A stretch of 64,000 bases of DNA. It comes from Leucothrix arctica (lineage in GTDB: Bacteria; Pseudomonadota; Gammaproteobacteria; Thiotrichales; Thiotrichaceae). Below are positions 51,295 through 60,514 of the stretch, one piece after another. Every line of letters starts with the position of its first letter. Within the stretch, counting starts at the first letter, position 1. Location: contig NZ_QGKL01000016.1 in NCBI RefSeq assembly GCF_003172895.1, positions 1 through 64,000 on the forward strand. Direction: 5' to 3'. The notes under the pieces were generated by a model that worked only from the letters and a program-made list of their open reading frames with translations, was not told where the DNA came from and made no database searches. A program made the translations under genes and the position numbers.

Positions 51295-51882
51295 ATGAAT
51301 AAGAAATTTCTTGATGAACAAAAACTCATTGAAGATGCTTTTAAACTGGGTGTAAACATCTTCGAGTCAGGCTGCAGGCCAACTTTCATCGTCGGTTTAT
51401 GGCGTGGCGGTAGCTCAGTTGGTATTTATGTTCAAGAATGCCTTCAAGCCTTAGGTGTTGAGACGAACCATATTTCGCTGCGTACGTCCTATCGCGGACA
51501 ACCCTCATATCATGAAATGGCGAATGCGCCCTCTTCTGATATTCGTGTGCATGGCACAGGTTTCTTGCTCGAACACTTAAATGCCGATGACTCACTGCTG
51601 ATTGTGGATGACGTGTTTAGTACCGGAAAAAACATCGAAGCGGTGATCAACCGACTGAACTTCATACTTAAACGTAACATGCCTAAAGAAGTCAAAGTTG
51701 CGACACTGTGGCAACGTGCTTCGTATAAGTCGGTTGATATTAAACCTGATTTTGTATTGCACAAGACCGAAGATTGGCTCGTGTTTCCTTATGAAATGAC
51801 AGGGTTAAGCTTGGATGAAATCGCTGAGCATAAGCCGTTTTTAGTGCCCTACTTGAAGCCTGAGCTTATTTCTGAGAATTGA
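51295..51882 (+). CDS. Purine-type phosphoribosyltransferase (copy 2 of a divergent pair)
   Basis: This 195-residue paralogue of the protein at 50628-51197 has FIVGLWRGGSSVGIYVQE, the PRPP motif SLLIVDDVFSTGKN and FVLHKTEDWLVFPYE. It has an eight-residue longer loop before the PRPP motif (YHEMANAPSSD). It is transcribed away from copy 1, so a common regulatory region of 97 bases serves both. Different base specificity is plausible but unproven. Confidence 0.85.
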   Translation: MNKKFLDEQKLIEDAFKLGVNIFESGCRPTFIVGLWRGGSSVGIYVQECLQALGVETNHISLRTSYRGQPSYHEMANAPSSDIRVHGTGFLLEHLNADDSLLIVDDVFSTGKNIEAVINRLNFILKRNMPKEVKVATLWQRASYKSVDIKPDFVLHKTEDWLVFPYEMTGLSLDEIAEHKPFLVPYLKPELISEN

Positions 51883-52054
51883 TTTTGGTGGCTTTAGTCT
51901 ATAACTGCTTAGTAAGTATGCGGCCTTTCTGCAGTTTTTTGATCCAAAGCAAATAATTTCAATCTGAATATTGCACATACTCTCCAATGAATCTAACGCT
52001 CAAATAAACTTCGGCGTCAAAGCCGGCATCAGCCTTACTTTTCTTATTAGGTTA

Positions 52055-52987
52055 TTACACAACAAGACGCTGAGAAGAACCTTTGAGTTTGCCAACCATT
52101 CGGGCTAATGTCTCTGACTTTTCAGAAGAATACACATACTGTGCCGCTGCAAGTGTAGTTCGTTTATTCATGTTCCTTGTATCAAATTTATCGAGTTGTA
52201 CTGATGCGCAATCCAGAATATTGTATTGGCTTGACGTTCGCTTTATAGAAGGAGAGAAGATAAGCATAAGGTCCTTTCTGAGCGGAAGTGTCACTTCAGA
52301 AAGCGGATGCATTGGTCCAAAGTGGTCACCAACTTCTTCTCTATATTCTTCCGGCACTTGGAAGTAAACTGGATTATCAGAAGTAACGAAGGTCATTCCA
52401 TCAGCTGGTACGGCGAAACTCCATATTTTTTCCTGCAATCTAGCAGCCCCCTCTGTAGCCATATTAATCATCGGCCTCAAGCTTACAAACGGCTCGATAT
52501 CAATTTCTATTTCGCCACGTTCGTGTAACTCTTCAATTTTTTTTGGCAAAGTTCCATCAGCTTTGCTCTTAGCCACTATATGACCAAATGACATTTCCAT
52601 TAATTTTTGATACGTCTCATTAATGCCTTCACGGAAACTTGGGACTCGAAAAAGCTGAATAGCTGCGAAAAAACTTAGAATTACACGTTCTTCATCAGTT
52701 AAAATCACTTTATTGCCGGTGCCAGGGAATTTGATCTTCTTAATCACCCGCGGAGACTCATCCTCTATCTTACAAAAGGCATTCTCCATAGACTCATGAT
52801 CATTCGACCCATCTTCGCGTTTCTGGGCATAATAATGGTGTTTGGCACATATATATCTTATCGACTTTGCTTGGCGTGAGATCTCTCCAGTGTTTTTATC
52901 GTACTCCCAAATAAGTGATTTTTCTCCTTCTATTGTGAAGCCTCGAAGGTACCCCTGAGGAACGTAGTGATGATTATCTTTCGCCAT
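52055..52987 (-). CDS. DUF4238 domain-containing protein
   Basis: The start was set at the ATG at 52987 (310 residues); the frame opens three codons earlier at a TTG. The N-terminus HHYVPQGYLRGF and the later FVTSDNPVYFQVP are the DUF4238 hallmarks. These proteins are soluble, scattered among bacteria and often near mobile or defence genes; their activity is unknown. It stands alone beside the nitrate reductase operon. No partner was recognised. Confidence 0.82.
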   Translation of the reverse strand: MAKDNHHYVPQGYLRGFTIEGEKSLIWEYDKNTGEISRQAKSIRYICAKHHYYAQKREDGSNDHESMENAFCKIEDESPRVIKKIKFPGTGNKVILTDEERVILSFFAAIQLFRVPSFREGINETYQKLMEMSFGHIVAKSKADGTLPKKIEELHERGEIEIDIEPFVSLRPMINMATEGAARLQEKIWSFAVPADGMTFVTSDNPVYFQVPEEYREEVGDHFGPMHPLSEVTLPLRKDLMLIFSPSIKRTSSQYNILDCASVQLDKFDTRNMNKRTTLAAAQYVYSSEKSETLARMVGKLKGSSQRLVV

Positions 52988-53247
52988 AAGACTCAACTCT
53001 TTTTTACCTAATAATGGATCAATAAGGTCTAAGACCTTTTAATATATTATCAGGATTTAAGATTTTTTTTATGAGGTGCTTTACAATTTTTCAAGTATTA
53101 ACGTTCATGAAAACAATAAACGTACGTCTATTCTGCAAGCTTTAAAACAGAACTCAGACCTGTGCCTAATAGTAGAATTAACAGTTCACTCAGAGCAAAG
53201 TATAAACCACCCTCAGCCATTGCAGCCAAGGGCGTAGATATTATTTC

Positions 53248-55917
53248 TTACAAAAAGCCTTTCAGCTCAGGAATACAAGAACCACAGTTAGTACCCGCCT
53301 TCAAGCAAGCCCCAATCTCTTCAACGCTACAAAGCTTCTGCGCTTGAATCGCCGATTTTATCGTCTTTTCACCGATATTAAAGCAAGAACAGACCACTTT
53401 ACCCGTGTCTTCCATTGGCGTACTTGGCTTGCCAGACAGTAAACTCAGTCGCTCTTCTTTGTTCAATGACTCTTGAGTAAATAACTGTTTTAGCCAGTTG
53501 GTTGCAGGAAGCTCCTTAGCCGTTTGACTGACAAATACACAGCTCTCAAGCCTGTCATTCACAAAACGTGCACCTCGGTAAATTTGACGGGACTTGTCAA
53601 AGTACTCTGCCCAGTCACCTTTATCATCTGACTGACAAAGTAACTCACGACTCATCTCAGCCCAGTTTTCAGGCAGTTGTTCACCTGCCAAACTGTAGTA
53701 CCAAGCGCCTTCGACTTTTTGACAGTGCCAGAAGCTCGCCATATCAAGATTGAGTTGGCGACGAGAGATTAGGAATCCATGCCAAACTGTATCAACGGCT
53801 TCAATCTCAACCGCTGAAAATTTAGACTCTGGTTGCCCTGACACAGGGTCAACAATAGGTGGCATAACATCACTAACCACCGACGAGCCACTAAACTGTT
53901 TCGTCCAGTGAATCGGTACAAATACATTACCTTTACGCAAACCTTTATCAAATTTGGCAGGTAAGCACAGCTCTCCGTATTCGTTGTGAACGCGTAGTAA
54001 GTCGCCCTCTTTAACGCCACGCATGTCGGCGTCGTCAGGGTTAAGCTCTACCGTAGGCTGTGAAACATGAGAGGACAAACGCGCCGAAGTACCAGTACGT
54101 GTCATGGTATGCCAGTGATCCCGCACGCGCCCCGTGTTGAGTATTAGGGAGTACTCATCAGAGGTTTGTGTGGCCGGCATTTCAGCGGATACACTGATAA
54201 ATCGGGCTTTGCCATTCGGCGTGAAGAATTTTCCATCTTCAAATAAACGCTGAGTACCTACTAGGGAACCATCAGCATTTTCTTTTAGCGGCCATTGAAA
54301 AGGTTGCAGTGCGTCAAACTCTTCTACTGACAAATCTGCCAGTGGAGAGATATCGAAACAACGCTCGCCTTCATTTTTGTAACCACTTAACGCTGCATGT
54401 TCACGGAAAACATCCAGTGAAATATCATATTGGAACTGCTCTGCATGACCCATTTTGTGAGCTACTTCGGTAATGATCTGCCAGTCAGGCTTTGCTTCAC
54501 CGGGAGCATCAAGAAATGGTCGTTGACGAGAAATAGCTCGCTCACTATTCGTCACGGTTCCATTACGCTCACCCCACGTTAACGCAGGTAGGCGAATGTT
54601 CGCGTACTTCAGCGTATCGGTGTTGGATACACAGTCAGACACGATGACGTTTTCACACATGTCGAGTGCTTCACGCACGCGATTAGTGTTTGGCAAACTC
54701 ACTGCTGGGTTGGTCGCCATGATCCAAACGGCTTTTATTTTTCCGCTATGAACGGCTTCAAAAAGATCGACCGCTTTCAAGCCTTGTTTTGGTGCAATCG
54801 TTGGCGATTGCCAAAAATCCTGCACCAATTGGCGACTTTCAGAGTTTTCTATCTCCATGTGCGCTGCAAGCATGTTGGCTAGTCCACCAACCTCGCGTCC
54901 ACCCATGGCATTTGGCTGACCGGTGAATGAGAACGGCCCCATTCCTGGCTTACCAATTTTTCCTGTCAGCAAGTGGCAGTTGATTAAGGCATTACCCTTA
55001 TCAGCACCGCTTGAGGACTGGTTTACGCCTTGTGAAAAGACAGATACGACCTTGTCAGTTGAGGCAAATAAGGCGTAAAACGCGTTTACTGCTTCAACTG
55101 ACAAGCCGCATTGCTCAGCGACTGCCACAACATCTTTTGCGCTTGTTTTTGCTTCATTAATTGCGCCTACCGAGTTATCGGTATGCTGTGCGACAAAAGC
55201 AGTCGCCGTGTGCCCGTTGTCTGCTAAGTAAGCTAGCAAACCATTAAACAGGAACGCATCACTACCCGGTTTTAGCGGTAAGTGAAGGTCAGCAAGATCC
55301 GCTGTTTGTGTTTCACGTGGATCAATCAAAACGACTCTAAGCGCGGGATTTTCCTTCTTTGCAGCAACCATTCGTTGATACAAAACAGGGTGACACCACG
55401 CGGTATTGCTACCGATCAAGACGATTAAGTCGGTTTGCTCTAAATCTTCATAGTTGCAAGGTACTAAGTCCTCACCAAACGCTCGCTTGTGTGCCACTAC
55501 TGCGGATGACATACATAACCGCGAGTTGGTATCGATGTTTGCCGAGCCAATGAATCCTTTCATTAGCTTGTTGGCAACATAGTAGTCTTCGGTCAGTAAC
55601 TGGCCTGAGACATAGAAGGCCACGGCTTCTGAGCCGTGTTCTTCTATAATGCTGTTAAAGCGTTGTGCTACCTCGGTAGAGGCCACATCCCAGCTGACTT
55701 GTTTACCCTCGATTTCTGGGTATAACAAGCGCTGTGGATTATCCAGCGTGTCACCAAGTGCCATGCCTTTTGAGCATAGTCGTCCAAGGTTAGCCGGGTG
55801 TTTCTGGTCAGGTGTGACCTTCACTGCCCCGTCTAGGCCTTGTTCTACCTTGACGCCACACCCTACACCACAATATGGGCAAGTTGTGCTTACTGGATTA
55901 CTGCTTAATTCAGACAT
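53248..55917 (-). CDS. nasA: Assimilatory nitrate reductase, catalytic subunit
   Basis: This 889-residue molybdopterin enzyme reduces nitrate to nitrite in the cytosol. The N-terminal [4Fe-4S] ligands are CPYCGVGC (14-21) with the fourth Cys in GRLCSKG. Molybdopterin-binding segments follow (SNTAWCHPVLYQRM, FTGQPNAMGGREVGGLANM, NTGRVRDHWHTMTRTG). The C-terminal 55 residues form a BFD-like [2Fe-2S] domain (VCSCFNIGEKTIKSAI ... CGSCIPEL), as in other NasA-type enzymes that take electrons from NADH or ferredoxin partners. It is the last gene of nirB-nirD-nasA, 60 bases after nirD. Confidence 0.95.
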   Translation of the reverse strand: MSELSSNPVSTTCPYCGVGCGVKVEQGLDGAVKVTPDQKHPANLGRLCSKGMALGDTLDNPQRLLYPEIEGKQVSWDVASTEVAQRFNSIIEEHGSEAVAFYVSGQLLTEDYYVANKLMKGFIGSANIDTNSRLCMSSAVVAHKRAFGEDLVPCNYEDLEQTDLIVLIGSNTAWCHPVLYQRMVAAKKENPALRVVLIDPRETQTADLADLHLPLKPGSDAFLFNGLLAYLADNGHTATAFVAQHTDNSVGAINEAKTSAKDVVAVAEQCGLSVEAVNAFYALFASTDKVVSVFSQGVNQSSSGADKGNALINCHLLTGKIGKPGMGPFSFTGQPNAMGGREVGGLANMLAAHMEIENSESRQLVQDFWQSPTIAPKQGLKAVDLFEAVHSGKIKAVWIMATNPAVSLPNTNRVREALDMCENVIVSDCVSNTDTLKYANIRLPALTWGERNGTVTNSERAISRQRPFLDAPGEAKPDWQIITEVAHKMGHAEQFQYDISLDVFREHAALSGYKNEGERCFDISPLADLSVEEFDALQPFQWPLKENADGSLVGTQRLFEDGKFFTPNGKARFISVSAEMPATQTSDEYSLILNTGRVRDHWHTMTRTGTSARLSSHVSQPTVELNPDDADMRGVKEGDLLRVHNEYGELCLPAKFDKGLRKGNVFVPIHWTKQFSGSSVVSDVMPPIVDPVSGQPESKFSAVEIEAVDTVWHGFLISRRQLNLDMASFWHCQKVEGAWYYSLAGEQLPENWAEMSRELLCQSDDKGDWAEYFDKSRQIYRGARFVNDRLESCVFVSQTAKELPATNWLKQLFTQESLNKEERLSLLSGKPSTPMEDTGKVVCSCFNIGEKTIKSAIQAQKLCSVEEIGACLKAGTNCGSCIPELKGFL

Positions 55918-55977
55918 GTTTACCTACTTCGCGGTTATCTTCACACACTTTGGGCTGCACGCTTTTGCATGCAATAC

Positions 55978-56301
55978 TTAGCCTTTCGCTGTTAGGTTTA
56001 GCAAGACTTTGCCTTGCTCAACTTTGACAGGAAACACGTTGGTACAACCTTCGTCAGCGCCTAATGCAGAGCCGCTAGCAAGGTCAATTTTCCAATTGTG
56101 TAATGGGCAAGTGACCGAGCTGCCGTGCATAATGCCTTGTGATAATGGCCCTTGTTTATGCGGACACTCATCACGAATCGCAAACACTTGATCATCGGTT
56201 GTTCTAAACAATGCAATATTTGAACCAACATCCGACTCTACAATGCGAGAACCTAGTACCGGAATGTCTTCCAGTGCAACTACTTCAATCCACTCACTCA
56301 T
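55978..56301 (-). CDS. nirD: Nitrite reductase small subunit (Rieske-type)
   Basis: This 107-residue partner of NirB has a Rieske fold with the two ligand pairs CPHKQGPLS and CPLHNWKIDL, so a [2Fe-2S] cluster is likely (in some NirD the ligands are lost; here Cys and His are both present). It overlaps the nirB stop by four bases (ATGA), so translation is coupled. Confidence 0.95.
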   Translation of the reverse strand: MSEWIEVVALEDIPVLGSRIVESDVGSNIALFRTTDDQVFAIRDECPHKQGPLSQGIMHGSSVTCPLHNWKIDLASGSALGADEGCTNVFPVKVEQGKVLLNLTAKG

Positions 56302-58742
56302 ACTAATTCTCCTAACGCTGATACTTTAATCGGTGCAAATTCAAGCGCTTCCACGCCTTTAGCACGTTCTTTCCAAGGGTCGATCTGTGCATTTTTCTGA
56401 GAGATTGCAAAACGCTCAGCAAGTGTCTCTCTCTGCTCAGCAGTTTCTAATGCTTCCTTCACTCTTTCTAGACCAATACGCTCAACCCATGGTGCTGTAC
56501 GCTCAAGGTAGTGTGCATCTTCGCGATAGAACTGTGTAAATGCCGCACAATATTCGATAACTTCTTCTTCTGTTTCAACTTTACAAAGGAAGTCTGTTAC
56601 ACGAACAGTGATACCACCGTTACCAGCGACATGTAGCTCATAACCAGAGTCAACACAGATAATGCCGAAATCTTTGATCGTTGCTTCTGCACAGTTACGT
56701 GGGCAACCAGACACTGCAATCTTGAACTTATGTGGCATCCAAGAGCCCCATGTTAGCTCTTCCAGCTTTACACCCAGACCTGTTGAGTCTTGTGTTCCAA
56801 CACGACACCAGCGCTTACCAATACAAGTCTTTACTGTACGTAAACCTTTTGCGTAAGCGTGTCCTGAGACAAAGCCTGCTTCACTTAGGTCATGCCAAAT
56901 TGCTGGTAGCTCTTCTTTCTTAATACCGAATAAGTCAATACGCTGACCACCCGTAACCTTCATTTCAGGTACTTTGAACTTGTCTGAAATATCGGCGATG
57001 TCACGTAGGTTTTGAGCAGTACATAAACCACCAAACATACGAGGAACGACTGAATAAGTACCGTCTTTCTGGATGTTTCCGTGTACACGCTCATTAACGA
57101 AACGAGACTGTGGATCATCTTGGTAAGTTAGTGGGAACGCACATAGTAGGTAATAGTTAAGCGCCGGACGACAGCTTGCGCAACCGTCAGGGTTAGTCCA
57201 GTTAAACTGTTCACGAACCGCTTTCATTGTCGTCAACTGCATATTAACGATGCCTTGACGTACTTCTTCGTGGTTCGCATCTGTACAGCCACATACTGGC
57301 TTTGCTTTCGGTGCTGCAAGCTCTGCGCCTGTTGCAAATGCAATGACTGATTCTACTAGACCAGTACATGAGCCACATGACGCTGATGCTTTCGTGTGAG
57401 CTTGTACTTCAGCTAAAGTCGTTAGGCCTTTTGCTTTGATTTCATTAACGATTGTGCACTTGCTAACACCGTTACAACCACAGATCTCTGCGTCGTCTGG
57501 CATTGCTGCGATACGCTCTAGCGGGTCAGTATCTGATGAGCCTGCTGCTTGACCAAAGATCAATGTGTCACGGAATTCTGAAACATCCATCTCGTCTTTG
57601 ATCATTTGGAAGAACCAGCCGCCATCAGCGGTGTCTCCGTACATGACAGCGCCTTTGATGATGTTATTTTCTAGGACTACTTTCTTGTAGACACCCGCTG
57701 ATACATCTTGGAAAACAATCTCTTCTGAGTTGTCGTTACCAACGAAGTCACCGGCTGAAAATAAGTCGATACCCGTTACTTTCAGTTTTGTTGAAGTAAC
57801 TGTACCTAGGTAACGCGCAATTCCCATCTCTGCAAGGTGATTAGCACATACTTTAGCCTGGTCCCAAAGAGGTGCTACAAGTCCGTAAGCGATACCACGA
57901 TGCTGCGCACACTCACCGACTGCATATATTTTAGGGTCATACGTTTGCATGGTGTCATCAACAATAAGACCACGCTCACAATGTAAACCTGCTGATTGGG
58001 CGAGTGCGATGCTTGGTTTGATACCAACTGCCATCACTAGTAGGTCTGCTTTTACTTCTGTGTCGTCATTGAAGCGTAAGCCTGTCACACGCTCGCCACC
58101 TAATACTTCAGCACTGCTGTGCTCCATTAGGAAGTTCATGCCACGCTCTTCTAGTGACTTACGCAGCATCGTTGCAGCAGGTGTATCTAACTGACGATCC
58201 ATTAGGCTTGCACCAAGGTGAACAACTGAAACAGTCATTCCCTGCTTCATTAATCCATTTGCTGCTTCAAGTCCAAGCAGACCACCACCGATGACAACTG
58301 CATGCTCATACTTTTTAGTCGCCGCCATCATGGTGTTAACGTCTTTGATGTCACGGAAGCCGATGACACCTTCTTTGTTCGCACCCGGAATTGGTAACAT
58401 GAATGGCGTTGAGCCTGTTGCGATGATCAACCGATCGTAAGGCACGCTCATGCCGCAATCCGTTGTCACTACCTGCTCTTTACGCTGAATTTTGGTAACT
58501 TTTTTGTCTGTGTGTAGTGTGATGTTGTTATCTTCATACCACTGAAGATCATTCAACATAATCTCATCGACTGTTTTTTCACTTGCCAGTACTGGCGACA
58601 GCATGATTCGGTTGTAGTTACCGTAAGGCTCTTCACCAAAGACTGTTATGTTGTAACGATCTGCGTCGAGCTTTAGTAACTCTTCAAGCGTTCGCACACC
58701 AGCCATTCCGTTTCCGATCAAGACCAAATTCTGTTTAAGCAT
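56298..58742 (-). CDS. nirB: NADH-dependent nitrite reductase large subunit
   Basis: This 814-residue enzyme reduces nitrite to ammonium. Order: FAD and NAD domains (LVLIGNGMAGVRTLEELL at residue 5, VVIGGGLLGLEAANGL near 148), two BFD-like [2Fe-2S] segments (CGCNGVSKCTI ... CGSC; CGCTDANHEEV ... CASC), and the siroheme/[4Fe-4S] part, with the ferredoxin-like half and cluster ligands CIGKRWC and CPRNC near 640-690. Length and domain order are standard. It is the first gene of the operon, behind a leader with a terminator hairpin. Confidence 0.95.
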   Translation of the reverse strand: MLKQNLVLIGNGMAGVRTLEELLKLDADRYNITVFGEEPYGNYNRIMLSPVLASEKTVDEIMLNDLQWYEDNNITLHTDKKVTKIQRKEQVVTTDCGMSVPYDRLIIATGSTPFMLPIPGANKEGVIGFRDIKDVNTMMAATKKYEHAVVIGGGLLGLEAANGLMKQGMTVSVVHLGASLMDRQLDTPAATMLRKSLEERGMNFLMEHSSAEVLGGERVTGLRFNDDTEVKADLLVMAVGIKPSIALAQSAGLHCERGLIVDDTMQTYDPKIYAVGECAQHRGIAYGLVAPLWDQAKVCANHLAEMGIARYLGTVTSTKLKVTGIDLFSAGDFVGNDNSEEIVFQDVSAGVYKKVVLENNIIKGAVMYGDTADGGWFFQMIKDEMDVSEFRDTLIFGQAAGSSDTDPLERIAAMPDDAEICGCNGVSKCTIVNEIKAKGLTTLAEVQAHTKASASCGSCTGLVESVIAFATGAELAAPKAKPVCGCTDANHEEVRQGIVNMQLTTMKAVREQFNWTNPDGCASCRPALNYYLLCAFPLTYQDDPQSRFVNERVHGNIQKDGTYSVVPRMFGGLCTAQNLRDIADISDKFKVPEMKVTGGQRIDLFGIKKEELPAIWHDLSEAGFVSGHAYAKGLRTVKTCIGKRWCRVGTQDSTGLGVKLEELTWGSWMPHKFKIAVSGCPRNCAEATIKDFGIICVDSGYELHVAGNGGITVRVTDFLCKVETEEEVIEYCAAFTQFYREDAHYLERTAPWVERIGLERVKEALETAEQRETLAERFAISQKNAQIDPWKERAKGVEALEFAPIKVSALGELV

Positions 58743-58763
58743 TAACTCATCTCCCTAAAAAGC

Positions 58764-58809
58764 AAAAAGCCCTGAACTGTCCAAATATTACTCAGACGAT
58801 TCAGGGCTT
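58764..58809 (-). terminator. Terminator hairpin in the nirB leader (attenuator)
   Basis: On the minus strand AAGCCCTGAA and TTCAGGGCTT form a 10-bp stem followed by a T-run, ending about 22 bases before the nirB ATG. A complete intrinsic terminator between promoter and first gene implies regulated read-through, as in nitrate/nitrite assimilation leaders controlled by NasT or NasR. Confidence 0.75.
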
Positions 58810-58867
58810 CTTTACCCGGATTAATACTGCGCAGCGACACGCAAAATGTAATGTATGTATTGCGATT

Positions 58868-58885
58868 CCCATCGCCGTTGACGGG
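58868..58885 (-). promoter_or_regulatory. Candidate ANTAR-target hairpin in the nirB leader
   Basis: On the minus strand CCCGTC-AACGGC-GATGGG forms a six-pair stem (one G-U) with a six-base loop that has A in position 1 and G in position 4, the pattern recognised by ANTAR proteins. It lies 58 bases before the terminator stem. The expected second hexaloop hairpin was not clearly found; CTGCGCAG and CGCAA/TTGCG stems lie between. Confidence 0.5.
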
Positions 58886-59157
58886 AGCAATAACTGTTAT
58901 ATAACAATAAGCAAAAGTTGTGCCATAAACAGTAATGACTTTTTTATCAACAACTTAAGTTTATTCTGGTTGTTTTTTATGATTATTAATTGATATTTTG
59001 CTCACCATTGGTGCGGGTAATTGACGTTGGTTAACCATATGTAAGGAGACACGTAATAAGATATGACCAATAATAAGCTTCAATAGCGCGCTGCTGTACA
59101 CGCTAATAAGTCTATAAATAATGAATAAACAATTACTATTCTGAATGGTATTTACCT
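58886..59157. other. Intergenic promoter region between nirB and the DUF1800 gene
   Basis: With the leader, this makes a 415-base divergent gap. It contains the nirB promoter on one side and that of the DUF1800 gene on the other. The sequence is AT-rich from 58900, and no gene is seen. Confidence 0.5.
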
Positions 59158-60504
59158 ATGGCTACACTCACATTCGAGCAAAGCAAACACCTCGTTGAAA
59201 GGTCTGGCATTGGGGCAGAGTTGGAGATGATTGAAATATTATCTCAGATGACTAAACCGCAAGCAATCGACTACCTGTTAAATATGCCTACGGATTATTT
59301 AGTGCCACTACCTCGATTCTCATCTTTTGATGAGGTGAGAAAAGTACGAAATGAAAAAGGCCCTGACAGTCGCTTTAAAGCTAATAAAATGGTCAGAAAA
59401 GAGCGCGGTATCCTGCAAAGGTGGGCGATTAGCCAACTTCTAGAAAACCCAACAGCACTTCAAGAGCGTATGACGTGGTTTTGGCACAACCACTTTACAA
59501 GCTCCATTGTCAGATCCTCTAGAACGATTGACTTAATGAAAAATCAAACGCTGCTAATGAGAGAGCAGGCACTAGGAAACTATGCTGATTTACTAAAACG
59601 GATTAGCTTTGACCCACTTATGCTGGTCTACCTTGATGGGCAGAGTAATAAAAAAGGCAAACCAAACGAAAATTTTGCACGTGAGCTATTAGAATTATTT
59701 ACACTTGGTGAAGGTAACTACACCGACCAAGACGTCAAAGAAGTGGCCAGGGCTTTTACTGGTTGGCGCTTGAATAAGAACAACAAAGCGGTACTTGGCA
59801 AAAGAAACTACGATAGCGGCCAGAAAGTTATTTTAGGCAAGCAAGGGCGTTTTGATAGTCACGATGTTTTAAATATCTTACTTAAGCATCCTAAAACAGC
59901 TGAGTTTGTCGCAACTAAACTGTGGTATGAGTTTGTCAGCACCGATACCCCAGAAACAGCAACAATAAAACGCTGGGCGCATACATTACGTAGTAATAAC
60001 TATGAGATCAAACCACTGTTGAAAGATATTTTCTCTAGTGATGCTTTCTGGGATGGAAAGTACAAGGGTACGTTGATTAAGTCACCTATGGATATAATCA
60101 TAGGGACGACCAGAACGCTCGACCTCGAAGATAAAAACCTTCCTGTTCAGTCGCTTCATGCGCAGCTAAAAAGGATGGGGCAAGAACTCTATAATCCACC
60201 TAATGTTAAAGGCTGGCCAGGTGGAGCTGCTTGGGTTGATGGAATTACATTGCCGGTAAGACAGCAATTTCTTAGACGCTTGACTCGTGGTAATAATAAC
60301 AACCAAAAAGCGCCATCCCAAATGATGATGCAGGCTCAAGCTAAAAAAGCAAAAGAAATGCCTCCGACTGCAACGCCAACGCTACCTATTGAAATGTGGG
60401 AGGCTTGGTTATTACCCATCCCAGCCATCACACCCATCAAATCTAAACAACCACGTCAACGCCTACAAGCGTTGTTACTTGATCCTGCCTACCAACTGAA
60501 GTGA
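59158..60504 (+). CDS. DUF1800 family protein
   Basis: This 448-residue protein has the DUF1800 core: ERMTWFWHNHFTSS (about 100-113), ENFARELLELFTLGEGNYT and EVARAFTGWR, then NPPNVKGWPGG near residue 340 and QFLRRL. The family is widespread, and its members are almost always followed by a DUF1501 gene, as here after 10 bases. Function is unknown; a role in secretion or extracellular polymers has been guessed. No obvious signal peptide is seen in this member. The last 60 residues are Pro- and Lys-rich. Confidence 0.88.
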   Translation: MATLTFEQSKHLVERSGIGAELEMIEILSQMTKPQAIDYLLNMPTDYLVPLPRFSSFDEVRKVRNEKGPDSRFKANKMVRKERGILQRWAISQLLENPTALQERMTWFWHNHFTSSIVRSSRTIDLMKNQTLLMREQALGNYADLLKRISFDPLMLVYLDGQSNKKGKPNENFARELLELFTLGEGNYTDQDVKEVARAFTGWRLNKNNKAVLGKRNYDSGQKVILGKQGRFDSHDVLNILLKHPKTAEFVATKLWYEFVSTDTPETATIKRWAHTLRSNNYEIKPLLKDIFSSDAFWDGKYKGTLIKSPMDIIIGTTRTLDLEDKNLPVQSLHAQLKRMGQELYNPPNVKGWPGGAAWVDGITLPVRQQFLRRLTRGNNNNQKAPSQMMMQAQAKKAKEMPPTATPTLPIEMWEAWLLPIPAITPIKSKQPRQRLQALLLDPAYQLK

Positions 60505-60514
60505 GGACACTATA

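Noticed and set aside
53162-53347. Small plus-strand open frame at the end of nasA
   Set aside because: Overlaps the BFD-like end of nasA in antisense; no support.
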